Shown in pieces: positions 1 to 7,624 of a DNA stretch of 64,000 nucleotides. This DNA is from Tunicatimonas sp964551335 (lineage in GTDB: Bacteria > Bacteroidota > Bacteroidia > Cytophagales > Cyclobacteriaceae), in NCBI GenBank assembly GCA_964551335.1, contig CAZKCO010000007.1, forward strand, positions 1 through 64,000, in the 5' to 3' direction. The translations under genes and the position numbers were made by a program. Numbering within the stretch: the first letter of the stretch is position 1; every line of letters starts with the position of its first letter. The notes under the pieces were generated by a model, which saw only the letters and a list, made by a program, of their open reading frames with translations, did not search any database and had not been told where the DNA came from.

Positions 1-217
1 TAGCAACAACAACGTTAAAGAAAATTAAAAAAGCACAGTTTAATGTAGTCCTCCTCAAAATAATCGGTAAAGCCATGCGTGAACCTCTTCTAGCATTTAG
101 TACCTTTTCAAGAAAGTTGCCTATCGTTTCTTTCCAGGTTAGATGTAGATTTGGATGCTTTTCCTTTATTTCTTTGAGTGCTTTGTATCTGAGAGAGTTA
201 TTCTTTCCCCTTAACAT
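1..217 (-). CDS. Partial hypothetical protein, runs off the left edge
   Basis: An open frame on the minus strand starts with ATG at 217-215 and stays open to base 1, giving at least 72 residues. An in-frame TAG lies about ten codons upstream of that ATG, so the start is plausible. The visible part is basic and then hydrophobic: a charged stretch with KALKEIKEKHP and a TWKETIGNF segment, then a Leu/Phe-rich stretch ending LIFFNVVV that could begin a membrane segment. Codon use is rich in AAA, ATA and AGA, more AT-biased than the neighbours. I do not recognise the family. The intergenic mobile element at 283-454 begins 66 bp upstream. It could equally be non-coding; the rest of the gene lies outside the window. 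Confidence 0.35.
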   Translation of the reverse strand, partial: MLRGKNNSLRYKALKEIKEKHPNLHLTWKETIGNFLEKVLNARRGSRMALPIILRRTTLNCAFLIFFNVVVA

Positions 218-282
218 TGTGTACTTCGATAACTTGGTTGCTTCCTAAAGTAACCAAAAATACGCTACACGAAAGCATATTT

Positions 283-454
283 CTCGTAACGGGTGTACGA
301 CAAAACTGTATTTTGCCTTGCCGGATGAGGCTTTGGGCCCGACGCCCGGCGAATTCCGGCATCTCCCTCTTAGTAAGTGGGAGACCCCGGAATTCGCGTT
401 GCTCATCCGGGGATATATTACTCTTTTGCAAATTTGTCGTACACCCCTCGTAAC
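283..454. mobile_element. MITE-like element with 14-bp terminal inverted repeats and 8-bp target duplication
   Basis: GGGTGTACGACAAA at 291-304 is perfectly inverted at 433-446, bounding a 156-bp element. Immediately outside both ends is the same 8-mer, CTCGTAAC, at 283-290 and 447-454, which is the expected signature of a transposition target duplication. No transposase reading frame fits inside, so it is a non-autonomous miniature element. An 8-bp duplication with termini starting GGG is known for IS1595- and ISL3-type transposons; assignment to either is inference only. The core carries nested palindromes described separately. Confidence 0.8.
321..410. repeat. GC-rich nested palindrome (copy 1 of a dispersed module)
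   Basis: Three nested inverted repeats share one centre: CCGGATGAG (321-329) with CTCATCCGG (402-410), CGAATTCCGG (350-359) with CCGGAATTCG (387-396), and TCTCCC (362-367) with GGGAGA (379-384). The unit could fold as a cruciform or RNA hairpin. Its blocks GGCATCTCCC, GGGAGACCCCG and GCCCGGCGAATTCCGG recur at 42588-42736, so it is a dispersed repeat rather than a feature of this site. Here it sits inside the miniature element at 283-454; the other copy has no such terminal repeats. Confidence 0.75.
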
Positions 455-886
455 CAATCTACCACGAGTATGGCTTAGATTGTTTGCTTTTATGTGGGTG
501 TCCGCAGTAAAGAAAACGCATATACTCTCAGTTGCAGCCCCTCTATAGATAGGAGACGTAAATTGCAAGGGCCCTGCGGAGTTTCCCCAGAGAGGAGTAA
601 CCGGCTGAAAGCATACTGCGGCGCCTCGGTAGGCAGGAGTAACTCACAAAAAATGCACCGCAGCCACTCTGTCGTTCGGGGGAAAGAAAAAATCTTACGT
701 TATCGTTGGAGCTACCCTATCTTATCTAATCGTGAATACTTCGCGTGATGCGTTCTTGCTGAACCCTTTGGCGTTGATTGCTAATTACCCTTCGGTTTTT
801 ATTACGCGCGTATCATAATCGCTAAATCTCATTCTGGATAGTACAGTTGGTTAGCTATTTTTGGGCATCATTAATATTCAGAACGC
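455..886. other. Gene-free stretch between the mobile element and the first full gene
   Basis: Apart from the 42-bp array I see no convincing gene here. Short open frames on both strands have repeat-derived, unnatural composition. A TATTTTTG box just before 870, fitting the Bacteroidota TAnnTTTG -7 pattern, could belong to the promoter of the gene at 887, but no matching TTTG -33 element sits at the right distance. Confidence 0.5.
505..680. repeat. Degenerate tandem array with 42-bp period
   Basis: The block AGGAG plus following sequence recurs at 551, 593 and 635, exactly 42 bp apart, with a weaker unit starting near 509. Each unit holds a purine-rich start, a GTAA step and a GC-rich palindromic patch such as GGGCCC or CTGCGG. 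Because 42 is a multiple of three the array can be read through as an apparent small protein, but residue composition is poor and no start site is convincing. The same period occurs in the clearer array at 31591-31810. Confidence 0.55.
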
Positions 887-1513
887 ATGCCCAAGCAAAA
901 CCAATTTCTTAATCAGACTTTTCTGGCACTTACCAATGTCCTTACTACGCCGTCGTTACTAGCTATTCTGCAAGTGTATGGCTACGACGAAAAAGCTATC
1001 AAAAGCGGGTTAGCCATACACGCCAAGATAGAAACCACCACCGAAGCCCGGGATGCGGCTTACGGGGCAGCCCGTAGTACTACCCGTTCGCTTCAGCAGG
1101 CAAAAGATGCCCTATCGGCTCTATTCAGCGATCATTTAGCGGTAGCCCGAACGGCCTTTGCCCGAGAAGGGTATGTCGACGATCTAAAAATTACCAAGCG
1201 ACGGCAGGGAGCTACTGCCGATTGGCTGGCTCAGGCCAAAAGGTTTTACACGCACTTACCCACCGAAATTATGGTCAAGTACCACGTGCCAAAAAAGGAA
1301 TTAGACGAAGCCCAGAAAATGGTAGGCAAAGTACTTGAGCTACTGGCTTTGCAACAGAAAACCAAAAGTCAGGCTCAGCAGCTTACCCAAGACCGCCAGG
1401 CCGCTTACAATGAGCTTCACGCGTGGATGAAGAAGTTCATGGGCATTGCCCGGGTGGTGTTTGCCGACCAGCCTCAACAGTTAGAAGCATTGGGTCTGGT
1501 GGTAAAAGCCTAG
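887..1513 (+). CDS. Conserved helical hypothetical protein
   Basis: A 208-residue protein without signal peptide or membrane segment. It looks almost entirely alpha-helical and appears to be built from two similar halves: each has a 'FY/YGY' type block, an Ala/Gln-rich helix and a segment with an Ala-Arg step followed by Ala/Val-Phe (VARTAFAREG near 85-94 and IARVVFADQP near 188-197). I recognise the general pattern of a conserved hypothetical family in Bacteroidota and other environmental bacteria, but I know of no assigned function. It stands alone: upstream is repeat DNA and downstream is a convergent gene. Start ATG follows an AT-rich leader without a clear ribosome-binding site, normal for this phylum. 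Confidence 0.8.
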   Translation: MPKQNQFLNQTFLALTNVLTTPSLLAILQVYGYDEKAIKSGLAIHAKIETTTEARDAAYGAARSTTRSLQQAKDALSALFSDHLAVARTAFAREGYVDDLKITKRRQGATADWLAQAKRFYTHLPTEIMVKYHVPKKELDEAQKMVGKVLELLALQQKTKSQAQQLTQDRQAAYNELHAWMKKFMGIARVVFADQPQQLEALGLVVKA

Positions 1514-1606
1514 CCAGCACCCAATACCAGTACTGAAGGTGATCTAATGTCGGACAAAGGTTACCGGACCTTTAAAATAACTGGCTGGCTAAGCTGTCCT
1601 ACAAAT

Positions 1607-2020
1607 TTACAAGACCAACTTTCCCTTCAAGCTTTCCAACAACGTGGGAATAAGCGGTTTCTTTAGAACATCAACAACCATGGGGTACATTGCTGCTTGC
1701 GTAATGTCGTGAGGTTCAGATAAGCTGGTTAAAATCACAATTTTACTGGTCTGTCTAACCCTAAAAGGAAGCTCCCCAAATAAATCCAGAAAATCAAAAC
1801 CACTGATAATAGGCATACTGAGGTCCAGAAATATTATTTCCGGTATTCGCTGAGGTTGGTCAGCACTCGCTCTCAGATGCTCTAAGGCTGTATCCGCCGA
1901 ATTAAAGGATATTACTTTGGTAGTAAATCCGGTTAACTGAACCATTTTCCGGCCAATTAACAAGTCTATATTATTGTCGTCTACGAACATTACGAGTTCG
2001 TATTTATTTTGGTAGTTCAT
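1607..2020 (-). CDS. Single-domain response regulator (CheY-like receiver)
   Basis: A 137-residue protein made of one receiver domain. The acidic pair is Asp14-Asp15 in FVDDNNID, the phosphoacceptor is Asp66 in FLDLSMP, the switch Thr is Thr98 in ILTSL and the conserved Lys is Lys121 in KKPL. There is no output domain, so it probably acts by protein-protein contact, as in the Rcp/CheY-like group that works with histidine kinases. I chose ATG at 2020 over an upstream TTG at 2044, because the added residues do not belong to the receiver fold. No kinase gene adjoins it; the nearest in the window is the GAF kinase at 29461. It converges with the gene at 887. Confidence 0.9.
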   Translation of the reverse strand: MNYQNKYELVMFVDDNNIDLLIGRKMVQLTGFTTKVISFNSADTALEHLRASADQPQRIPEIIFLDLSMPIISGFDFLDLFGELPFRVRQTSKIVILTSLSEPHDITQAAMYPMVVDVLKKPLIPTLLESLKGKLVL

Positions 2021-2242
2021 GGCGATAAAAATTTTAGCTCTCAATGAGCACCATACACATTGGAATAATCATTCCACCCCCCTTTAGAAGGCCCTACAGG
2101 CTGCTTTAATGGGATAAGTGTGAATGGGACTCCTCAGTGCGTAGAAGCTCTCTACACAGCTGTTTGCGGCAGATAATCCTATCTGAACTACCGATATTGC
2201 CCGTGCTGTTGTATCTTTAGAAGTTCCAATACTTAACAAGTT

Positions 2243-4003
2243 ATGCCGAATTGTATCTCACGTTTATTGCTTTCACTTTCTGCCTGTCTCATCTACTTTA
2301 CCGCCTGCAATCCTTCTACTTCTGAAGAAAAAGAAGCGCCGGAAGAAGTAAGCTTTGTGCGGGACGAACTGTCGGTGCAGCACGGACAGGAACTGTTTAA
2401 TGAGCATTGCGCGGCCTGCCATAACTTTCAGGAAACCAGCATTGGCCCCAATCTGAGTGGCGTAACCACCGAAGTGGACAAAGAGTGGCTGGTGTCGTTT
2501 ATTAGTAATGCGCCAGAGATGATTGACGGCAACGATGAGCGAGCCCGCCAGCTCTTTGAGAAGTATAATTTATACATGCCCGCTTTTACTATGCTGGACG
2601 ATCAGCAGATTGAGCACATTCTGGGCTTTATCCATAAATTCTCACAGGGTCAGCAAAGAAGCCAGAATAACCGGCCGGGCGGTATATTGAACCCGGTATC
2701 GGAGAAGATTCCGATGGCCAACCTCACGCTGGTGCTGGAAGAAGTGCTAACGGTGCCTCCCAGTGCCGAAGCTCCCCCCCTCGCCCGTATCAATAAACTG
2801 TTAGCAATAGAAGGCCAGCAGGGCGAACGTCTCTTTCTGCACGATCTGCGGGGTAAACTCTACGAGATTGAAGATAACACCCCGCAGGTGTACCTGGATA
2901 TTACAGTAGAGCGCCCTGATTTCATTGACAACCCCGGCTACGGAACCGGGCTGGGAAGCTTTGCATTCCATCCCGAGTTTTCTAGCAACGGTCTGTTTTA
3001 TACCACTCACACCGAACCGGCTGAAACGGCAGTTGCCGACTTCGCGTTGCCCGATAGTATCGACGCTAGACTTCAGTGGGTGCTAATGGAGTGGAAAGCG
3101 GATGACCCTCAGGCTAAGGAATTCACCGGCAGTTCTCGAGAGGTGATGAGAGTAGATATGACTGGTAACGCCCATGGTTTTCAAGAAGTCACTTTCAACC
3201 CACTAGTTCAACCCGGTGATGCCGACTACGGATTATTATATCTATGTATTGGCGACGGAGGCTCAGGACTGCGGTATCCGTTCCTGATCAATAGTAATGA
3301 GCTAATATGGGGTAGTGTGGTGCGCATTGACCCGGCGGGAACGAATAGCGCCAACGGCCAGTACGGTATTCCGGAAGATAATCCGTTTGTAGATGATCCC
3401 GATGCCGTGCAGGAAATTTGGGTGCGGGGTTTCCGTAATCCTCACCGCATTTCCTGGGACCGTACCGGTTCGGGTAAGATGTTTATCACCAACATCGGGC
3501 AGCATAGCGTAGAAGAAGTAAATCTGGGCATTGCCGGGGCTGATTACGGCTGGCCCAACCGGGAAGGCATGCTCTTATTTGACCCAATGGCGAATCCTGA
3601 GTTAGTGTATCCGCTACCCGAAGACGATTCGGGCTATACTTATCCGGTCGCTCAGTACGATCACGACGAGGGCAACGCTATCTCGGGTGGATTTGTATAC
3701 GCGGGTACGGAAGTACCGTTGCTAGAAGGGAAATACATATTCGGAGATATTCCCCGAGGCAAGATATTTTATTCGGATGTAGATCAGATGGAACTGGGAC
3801 AGCAAGCCCCGGTTTACCAGCTAAGCATTGAGTTTGACGGTCAGGCTACTGATCTGGAATCGCTTACCCAAAGCAAACGAGTTGATCTCCGCTTCGGCAC
3901 TGATACCAAAGGTGAACTCTACCTCTTCACCAAAAGCAATGGCACACTCTATAAAGTGGTAGATGCTAAAGAGAATACAGCGCTGGCTTTAAAGGATAAA
4001 TGA
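2243..4003 (+). CDS. Cytochrome c / PQQ-type sugar dehydrogenase lipoprotein
   Basis: The 586-residue product begins with a lipoprotein signal whose lipobox ends at Cys22 (IYFTAC). Then comes a c-type cytochrome domain with haem motif CAACH at 56-60 and probable axial Met112 in YMPAF. Residues about 140-580 form the glucose/sorbosone dehydrogenase beta-propeller (GSDH family), with segments such as GFRNPHR and NIGQ typical of PQQ-dependent soluble aldose dehydrogenases. The likely role is periplasmic oxidation of a sugar, passing electrons from PQQ to the fused haem. The substrate cannot be read from sequence. It is monocistronic and followed by a strong hairpin terminator at 4050-4100. No PQQ synthesis genes are nearby, so the cofactor would come from elsewhere. 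Confidence 0.88.
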   Translation: MPNCISRLLLSLSACLIYFTACNPSTSEEKEAPEEVSFVRDELSVQHGQELFNEHCAACHNFQETSIGPNLSGVTTEVDKEWLVSFISNAPEMIDGNDERARQLFEKYNLYMPAFTMLDDQQIEHILGFIHKFSQGQQRSQNNRPGGILNPVSEKIPMANLTLVLEEVLTVPPSAEAPPLARINKLLAIEGQQGERLFLHDLRGKLYEIEDNTPQVYLDITVERPDFIDNPGYGTGLGSFAFHPEFSSNGLFYTTHTEPAETAVADFALPDSIDARLQWVLMEWKADDPQAKEFTGSSREVMRVDMTGNAHGFQEVTFNPLVQPGDADYGLLYLCIGDGGSGLRYPFLINSNELIWGSVVRIDPAGTNSANGQYGIPEDNPFVDDPDAVQEIWVRGFRNPHRISWDRTGSGKMFITNIGQHSVEEVNLGIAGADYGWPNREGMLLFDPMANPELVYPLPEDDSGYTYPVAQYDHDEGNAISGGFVYAGTEVPLLEGKYIFGDIPRGKIFYSDVDQMELGQQAPVYQLSIEFDGQATDLESLTQSKRVDLRFGTDTKGELYLFTKSNGTLYKVVDAKENTALALKDK

Positions 4004-4049
4004 TGACTGATGGTCAGTCTAGTGGGAATAAGACTAGTGCTCAATCAAG

Positions 4050-4100
4050 AAAACCTCCTGGTTTAGATCTATTACTTTTCTCTAAACTGGAGGTTTTATT
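4050..4100. terminator. Hairpin terminator between convergent genes
   Basis: The left arm at 4050-4067 and right arm at 4081-4097 pair over about 17 bp with a single bulge. The arms begin AAAACCTCC and end GGAGGTTTT, so each strand has a T-run after the stem. It can therefore serve both the gene ending at 4003 and the convergent gene ending at 4154. Confidence 0.85.
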
Positions 4101-4153
4101 TTGATCACCTGCTTTCTAAAACATAGGGTGATTTATACGTCAAGAAAAATAGA

Positions 4154-4666
4154 CTAGTTCAGCAATTCAAAGGTTCCTACATTGGTGGTCTCATCTTGCG
4201 TGATTTCATTGGTAAACTCACTACGTACAATCAGGTTTTTGGTCACCTGCACAGTGGTGGTCGAGAGAAACTCAAAAAGATAGGTAGTTTCGGTCAAGCC
4301 GATTTTGTAGTATACCTGTTGGTCTGCAAAAGAAAACGGGTCAGACCAGTAGCCAAAGTAGTCTATTCCCCATGTCCCAAACTCTTCGGTGGCCCTTAGC
4401 AGAATTAATTGTTGGTCTTGATCAATGGTAAACTCAACCAAGGGATCGATAATGCTGGTGGTCAATTGATAGGTAGCACCCGAAAATTCAGTCGGGGTTG
4501 GTTCTTCAGGAGTAGGTTCTTCGGGAGGCGGTAGCTTCTTGCCTTTTTTTCCACCTTTGGCCGCAAATTCAGTATTATCTTGGTTAGGAGAAATAAAGCT
4601 TTCTTCGCAAGAAGTAAAAAGTAATAAAGCAAACAATGTGAGTGGGATGGTGAAATACAGTTTCAT
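4154..4666 (-). CDS. Small secreted lipoprotein, function unknown
   Basis: A 170-residue protein with a clear type II signal: charged start, hydrophobic core and lipobox FTSC at 17-20, followed by acidic residues. Residues 35-60 are a Lys/Gly run (KGGKKGKK) followed by a Pro-Glu-Thr linker (EEPTPEEPTPTE). The remaining ~110 residues have alternating beta-type patterning (ATYQLTTSI, VYYKIGLTETTYLFEF), suggesting a small beta-sandwich or lipocalin-like fold. I recognise no named family. Its own promoter should lie in the AT-rich 4670-4740 region. It converges on the sugar dehydrogenase gene and shares the terminator at 4050-4100. Confidence 0.8.
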   Translation of the reverse strand: MKLYFTIPLTLFALLLFTSCEESFISPNQDNTEFAAKGGKKGKKLPPPEEPTPEEPTPTEFSGATYQLTTSIIDPLVEFTIDQDQQLILLRATEEFGTWGIDYFGYWSDPFSFADQQVYYKIGLTETTYLFEFLSTTTVQVTKNLIVRSEFTNEITQDETTNVGTFELLN

Positions 4667-4978
4667 AGTAAAAGTTTTTTAGTTAGTTACTAGCAATACT
4701 TAAACTTACGCCCTCCCATGCCCTCAGTTATCACGGATTTGTAACAATTGGCTAACAAAAGATGCTTCCAAAGAATACCTGTAAGGAAGAGGTTATCACA
4801 CCAAAATAGTGGGGTTATGTTAGCGTACACTATAGAATACCTTCATCTGCTAGAAGATATACTGTTGCTGAGCCTAGGTGCCGTGGACTTTGAAGATATA
4901 GAAAGCTAGGGTCACCAGAATACGGACTTCTTGCAAATCTTTCTTACGCCTCCCAACCAAATTACCCTTTATTAATCG
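4667..4978. other. Intergenic stretch, no gene supported
   Basis: This holds the upstream region of the lipoprotein gene at 4666 and the 3' flank of kmo. A 30-codon open frame on the plus strand (4817-4909) has no visible promoter or family and is not called. Confidence 0.5.
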
Positions 4979-6319
4979 CTATTCATCTTCTAGCAGCGCT
5001 ACAATCCTTTCGTAGTCCTGATCGGTGAGTTCGGAAGCGTAGTCGTAGTGCTTCATGACGCGGCGCATAATACGGTCCTGTTGCTGTCCTATCCGGAGGG
5101 CATCGGAATAGCGGGTATCAGTGAAGGTAACCATCGTATACAGCGGCACCCATCGGTCAGGAAATCGATGGTGTAGTTCGCTTTCGATCTTTTTACGTTC
5201 CAGAAACTCCCGGTCGGCTACCAGGTCGCGCATCTCAATGAAGTTTTGTAACGCCAACTCAGCTACGGCGTCCGCATCTGGCTTACGCAATTCCTGAAAG
5301 TGGGTAACCATATTGGCGTAGTTATTACCGTGTTCTTCCAGTAATTCCATGAATATCCGACAGTCTTCAAAACCAGCATTCATGCCCTGCCCGTAGAACG
5401 GTACAATCGCGTGAGCCGCATCGCCAATCAGCACATTCTTTCCGTAGCGCGACCAGGGATAGCATTTGATCGTCACCAGATCGGAAGTTGGGTTAGCGAA
5501 GAATTCTTCGGTTAGCTGAGGCATCACCGCCAACGCATCCGGAAAGCGTCGTTCAAAAAACCGGATCACCTCATCCGGGTTACCTAGTGTGGCAAACGAT
5601 TCTTTTCCTTCGTAGGCTAAAAACAGCGTGCAGGTAAAGCTACCGTCGGCGTTAGGCAGTGCAATCAGCATATACCCTCCCCGGGGCCAGATGTGCAGCG
5701 CGTGAGGTTCCAGCGCAAAACCTTCGTTCTTCGCCGGAATACTTAGTTCTTTGTAACCGTGCTCAATGTACGACTGACTGTAATTGTAGCGGGGCGTCTT
5801 CTGCATAGCGGTGCGAAGGGTAGAGTAAGCACCATCCGCTCCAATCAGCAAATCCGGTTCGGTCACAAAACTCTCTTCGTTTTTCAGGTTTTGGACGAGA
5901 GCCGCTCCCCGATTCAAATAGATTTCTTCACAGCGGTGCTGAAAGTATAACTCGGCTCCCGCCTGCTCAGCCTCGTCTATCAGTAACTGATTAAGTCCCA
6001 AACGCGATACTGAATAAATAGCCTGTTCTTCGGTACCGTAGGGCTGAAACGAAAGTTCACCGGTTTCACTATGCATCATTCGTCCTCGCATGGCAATCGC
6101 TTGCTCCTGCACTTTGTTTTTCAGTCCAGCCTGACCCAGGGCCTGCCAACCGCGATGGCTTAAGGCAAGGTTGATAGACCGACCTTCTTCTAATCCGAAT
6201 CTACGGGGGTCGGCCCGTTTCTCGTATAGTTGAACCGAATAGTTTCTTTGCGCTAATAGCGTGCTTAGTAAGGCACCGGATAAGCCCGCGCCTAGGATTG
6301 TCATCGTACCTTCACTCAT
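4979..6319 (-). CDS. kmo: Kynurenine 3-monooxygenase
   Basis: A 446-residue FAD-dependent hydroxylase that converts L-kynurenine to 3-hydroxykynurenine with NADPH and oxygen. The dinucleotide motif GAGLSG is at 10-15, the GADG motif at 160-163 and the second FAD/ribose motif GDAAHA at 299-304, followed by the family-typical PFYGQGMNAGFEDC segment. Other kynurenine-monooxygenase marks are EGRSINLALS (45-54) and the MRGRMMH block (77-83). The C-terminus (FTDTRYSDAL and beyond) is the helical part which in eukaryotes leads to the membrane anchor; no obvious membrane segment is seen here. The start codon overlaps the stop of kynU by one base (TGATG), so the two are translated from one mRNA. Confidence 0.95.
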   Translation of the reverse strand: MSEGTMTILGAGLSGALLSTLLAQRNYSVQLYEKRADPRRFGLEEGRSINLALSHRGWQALGQAGLKNKVQEQAIAMRGRMMHSETGELSFQPYGTEEQAIYSVSRLGLNQLLIDEAEQAGAELYFQHRCEEIYLNRGAALVQNLKNEESFVTEPDLLIGADGAYSTLRTAMQKTPRYNYSQSYIEHGYKELSIPAKNEGFALEPHALHIWPRGGYMLIALPNADGSFTCTLFLAYEGKESFATLGNPDEVIRFFERRFPDALAVMPQLTEEFFANPTSDLVTIKCYPWSRYGKNVLIGDAAHAIVPFYGQGMNAGFEDCRIFMELLEEHGNNYANMVTHFQELRKPDADAVAELALQNFIEMRDLVADREFLERKKIESELHHRFPDRWVPLYTMVTFTDTRYSDALRIGQQQDRIMRRVMKHYDYASELTDQDYERIVALLEDE

Positions 6320-7584
6320 CAGGATAAGGTTTCGCGGAGAATTTCAGAAAAGCGATATACCTCAGTAAAGGTATTGTATAAGGGAGCCGGAGCCACCCGA
6401 ATGACACTCGGCTCTCGCCAGTCGACAATAATACCAGATTGTGTTAGTTTTTCAAACACCTGCTTGCCCTGCTGGGAAAATACCAGGGATAACTGGCACC
6501 CTCGTTCCTCGGGATTTTCCGGAGTGATAATGCGAATAAATTTTCGGTCAGGATCAATCGTACGAATACACTGTTCCAGATATCCGGTGAGTTTCAGGCT
6601 TTTTTCCCGCAACCGCTCCATGCCGGCCTGCTCACTAACTTCCAGCGCAGCTCGTTGGGCCGCCATCGACAGAATGTTGGCATTACTAAGTTGCCAGCCA
6701 TCCACTCCGTACATGGGTTTAAACCCCGGTTTCATCTGGAACCGGTCTTCTTCGCGGTACCCCCACCAACCGGCTAAGCGGGGAAGGTCGGTATCCTCGG
6801 CGTAGCGCTCGTGCACAAACGCTCCCCCTGTATTACCAGGCCCGGAATTCAGATACTTATAACTGCACCATACTGCAAAGTCTATGTTCCAGTCGTGCAA
6901 TTGCATCGGTACGTTTCCAATGGCGTGCGCCAGATCGTAACCTACCTTAGCCCCGGCCTGATGGGTAGCTTGGGCAATAGCCGACAAATCGAAGAATTGC
7001 CCGGTGTAGTACTGAATGCCAGGCAGCATCACCAATGCCAGTGTATCCCGGTACTGCTCAATAGTGCGCAGAATATCATCGGTACGCAGTATCTCTTCTT
7101 CCATGCGAGGGCGCAATTCTACTAAAGCTTCTTTCAGATCAAGTCCGTGCCAACGTACCTGGCTTTCGGCCGCGTACTGGTCGGAGGGAAATGCTCCGGC
7201 TTCAATGATAATTCGGTACCGCTCAGCAGTGGGCTGATAAAAGGAAGCCATCAGCAAGTGTAGGTTGGTGGTCAGATTGTTCATCGCTACCACTTCGTGT
7301 TCTTTAGCTCCAACGAGGTGCGCTAGTGGTTTTTTCAGTCTTTTGTGGTAGGTCCACCAGGGTTCCGGTTCGGCAAAGTGTCCTTCTACTCCTTTCGTGC
7401 GCCAGTTTTCCAGTTCTTTCTCTACGGCTCCCGCCACCGACTTGGGCTGAAGCCCCAATGAGTTGCCGCAGAAGTAAATTTTCTCCTGCCCCTGATCATC
7501 AATAGGGATGTGAAATCGATCCCGAAACTCTTTCAGTTCATCTTCCTGGTCGTAGGATTTAGCCAGGCTATGCAGTTCTTCCAT
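6319..7584 (-). CDS. kynU: Kynureninase
   Basis: A 421-residue fold-type I PLP enzyme that cleaves kynurenine or 3-hydroxykynurenine to anthranilate or 3-hydroxyanthranilate plus alanine. Seen: the N-terminal YFCGNSLGLQP signature (37-47), FPSD (132-135), the PLP-pyridine Asp217 in GYDLAHA and the Schiff-base Lys243 in CSYKYLNSGPG. Length matches the family. It is the first gene of a two-gene operon with kmo, joined by a one-base TGATG overlap. No haaO or kynA lies in the window, so the pathway ends cannot be placed; the pair could supply quinolinate for NAD or degrade tryptophan. It is divergent from the SDR gene at 7625 with only 40 bp between. Confidence 0.95.
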   Translation of the reverse strand: MEELHSLAKSYDQEDELKEFRDRFHIPIDDQGQEKIYFCGNSLGLQPKSVAGAVEKELENWRTKGVEGHFAEPEPWWTYHKRLKKPLAHLVGAKEHEVVAMNNLTTNLHLLMASFYQPTAERYRIIIEAGAFPSDQYAAESQVRWHGLDLKEALVELRPRMEEEILRTDDILRTIEQYRDTLALVMLPGIQYYTGQFFDLSAIAQATHQAGAKVGYDLAHAIGNVPMQLHDWNIDFAVWCSYKYLNSGPGNTGGAFVHERYAEDTDLPRLAGWWGYREEDRFQMKPGFKPMYGVDGWQLSNANILSMAAQRAALEVSEQAGMERLREKSLKLTGYLEQCIRTIDPDRKFIRIITPENPEERGCQLSLVFSQQGKQVFEKLTQSGIIVDWREPSVIRVAPAPLYNTFTEVYRFSEILRETLS

Positions 7585-7624
7585 ATTTTTATAACTTCAT
7601 CCGCAGCAAAAAAGATGAGAAAAA

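Noticed and set aside
198..748. Several overlapping short open frames on both strands
   Set aside because: They read through the inverted element and the 42-bp repeats; composition is unnatural and frames overlap on both strands, as expected of repeat DNA.
4817..4909. 30-codon plus-strand ORF
   Set aside because: No promoter, ribosome-binding site or recognised motif; too short to support.
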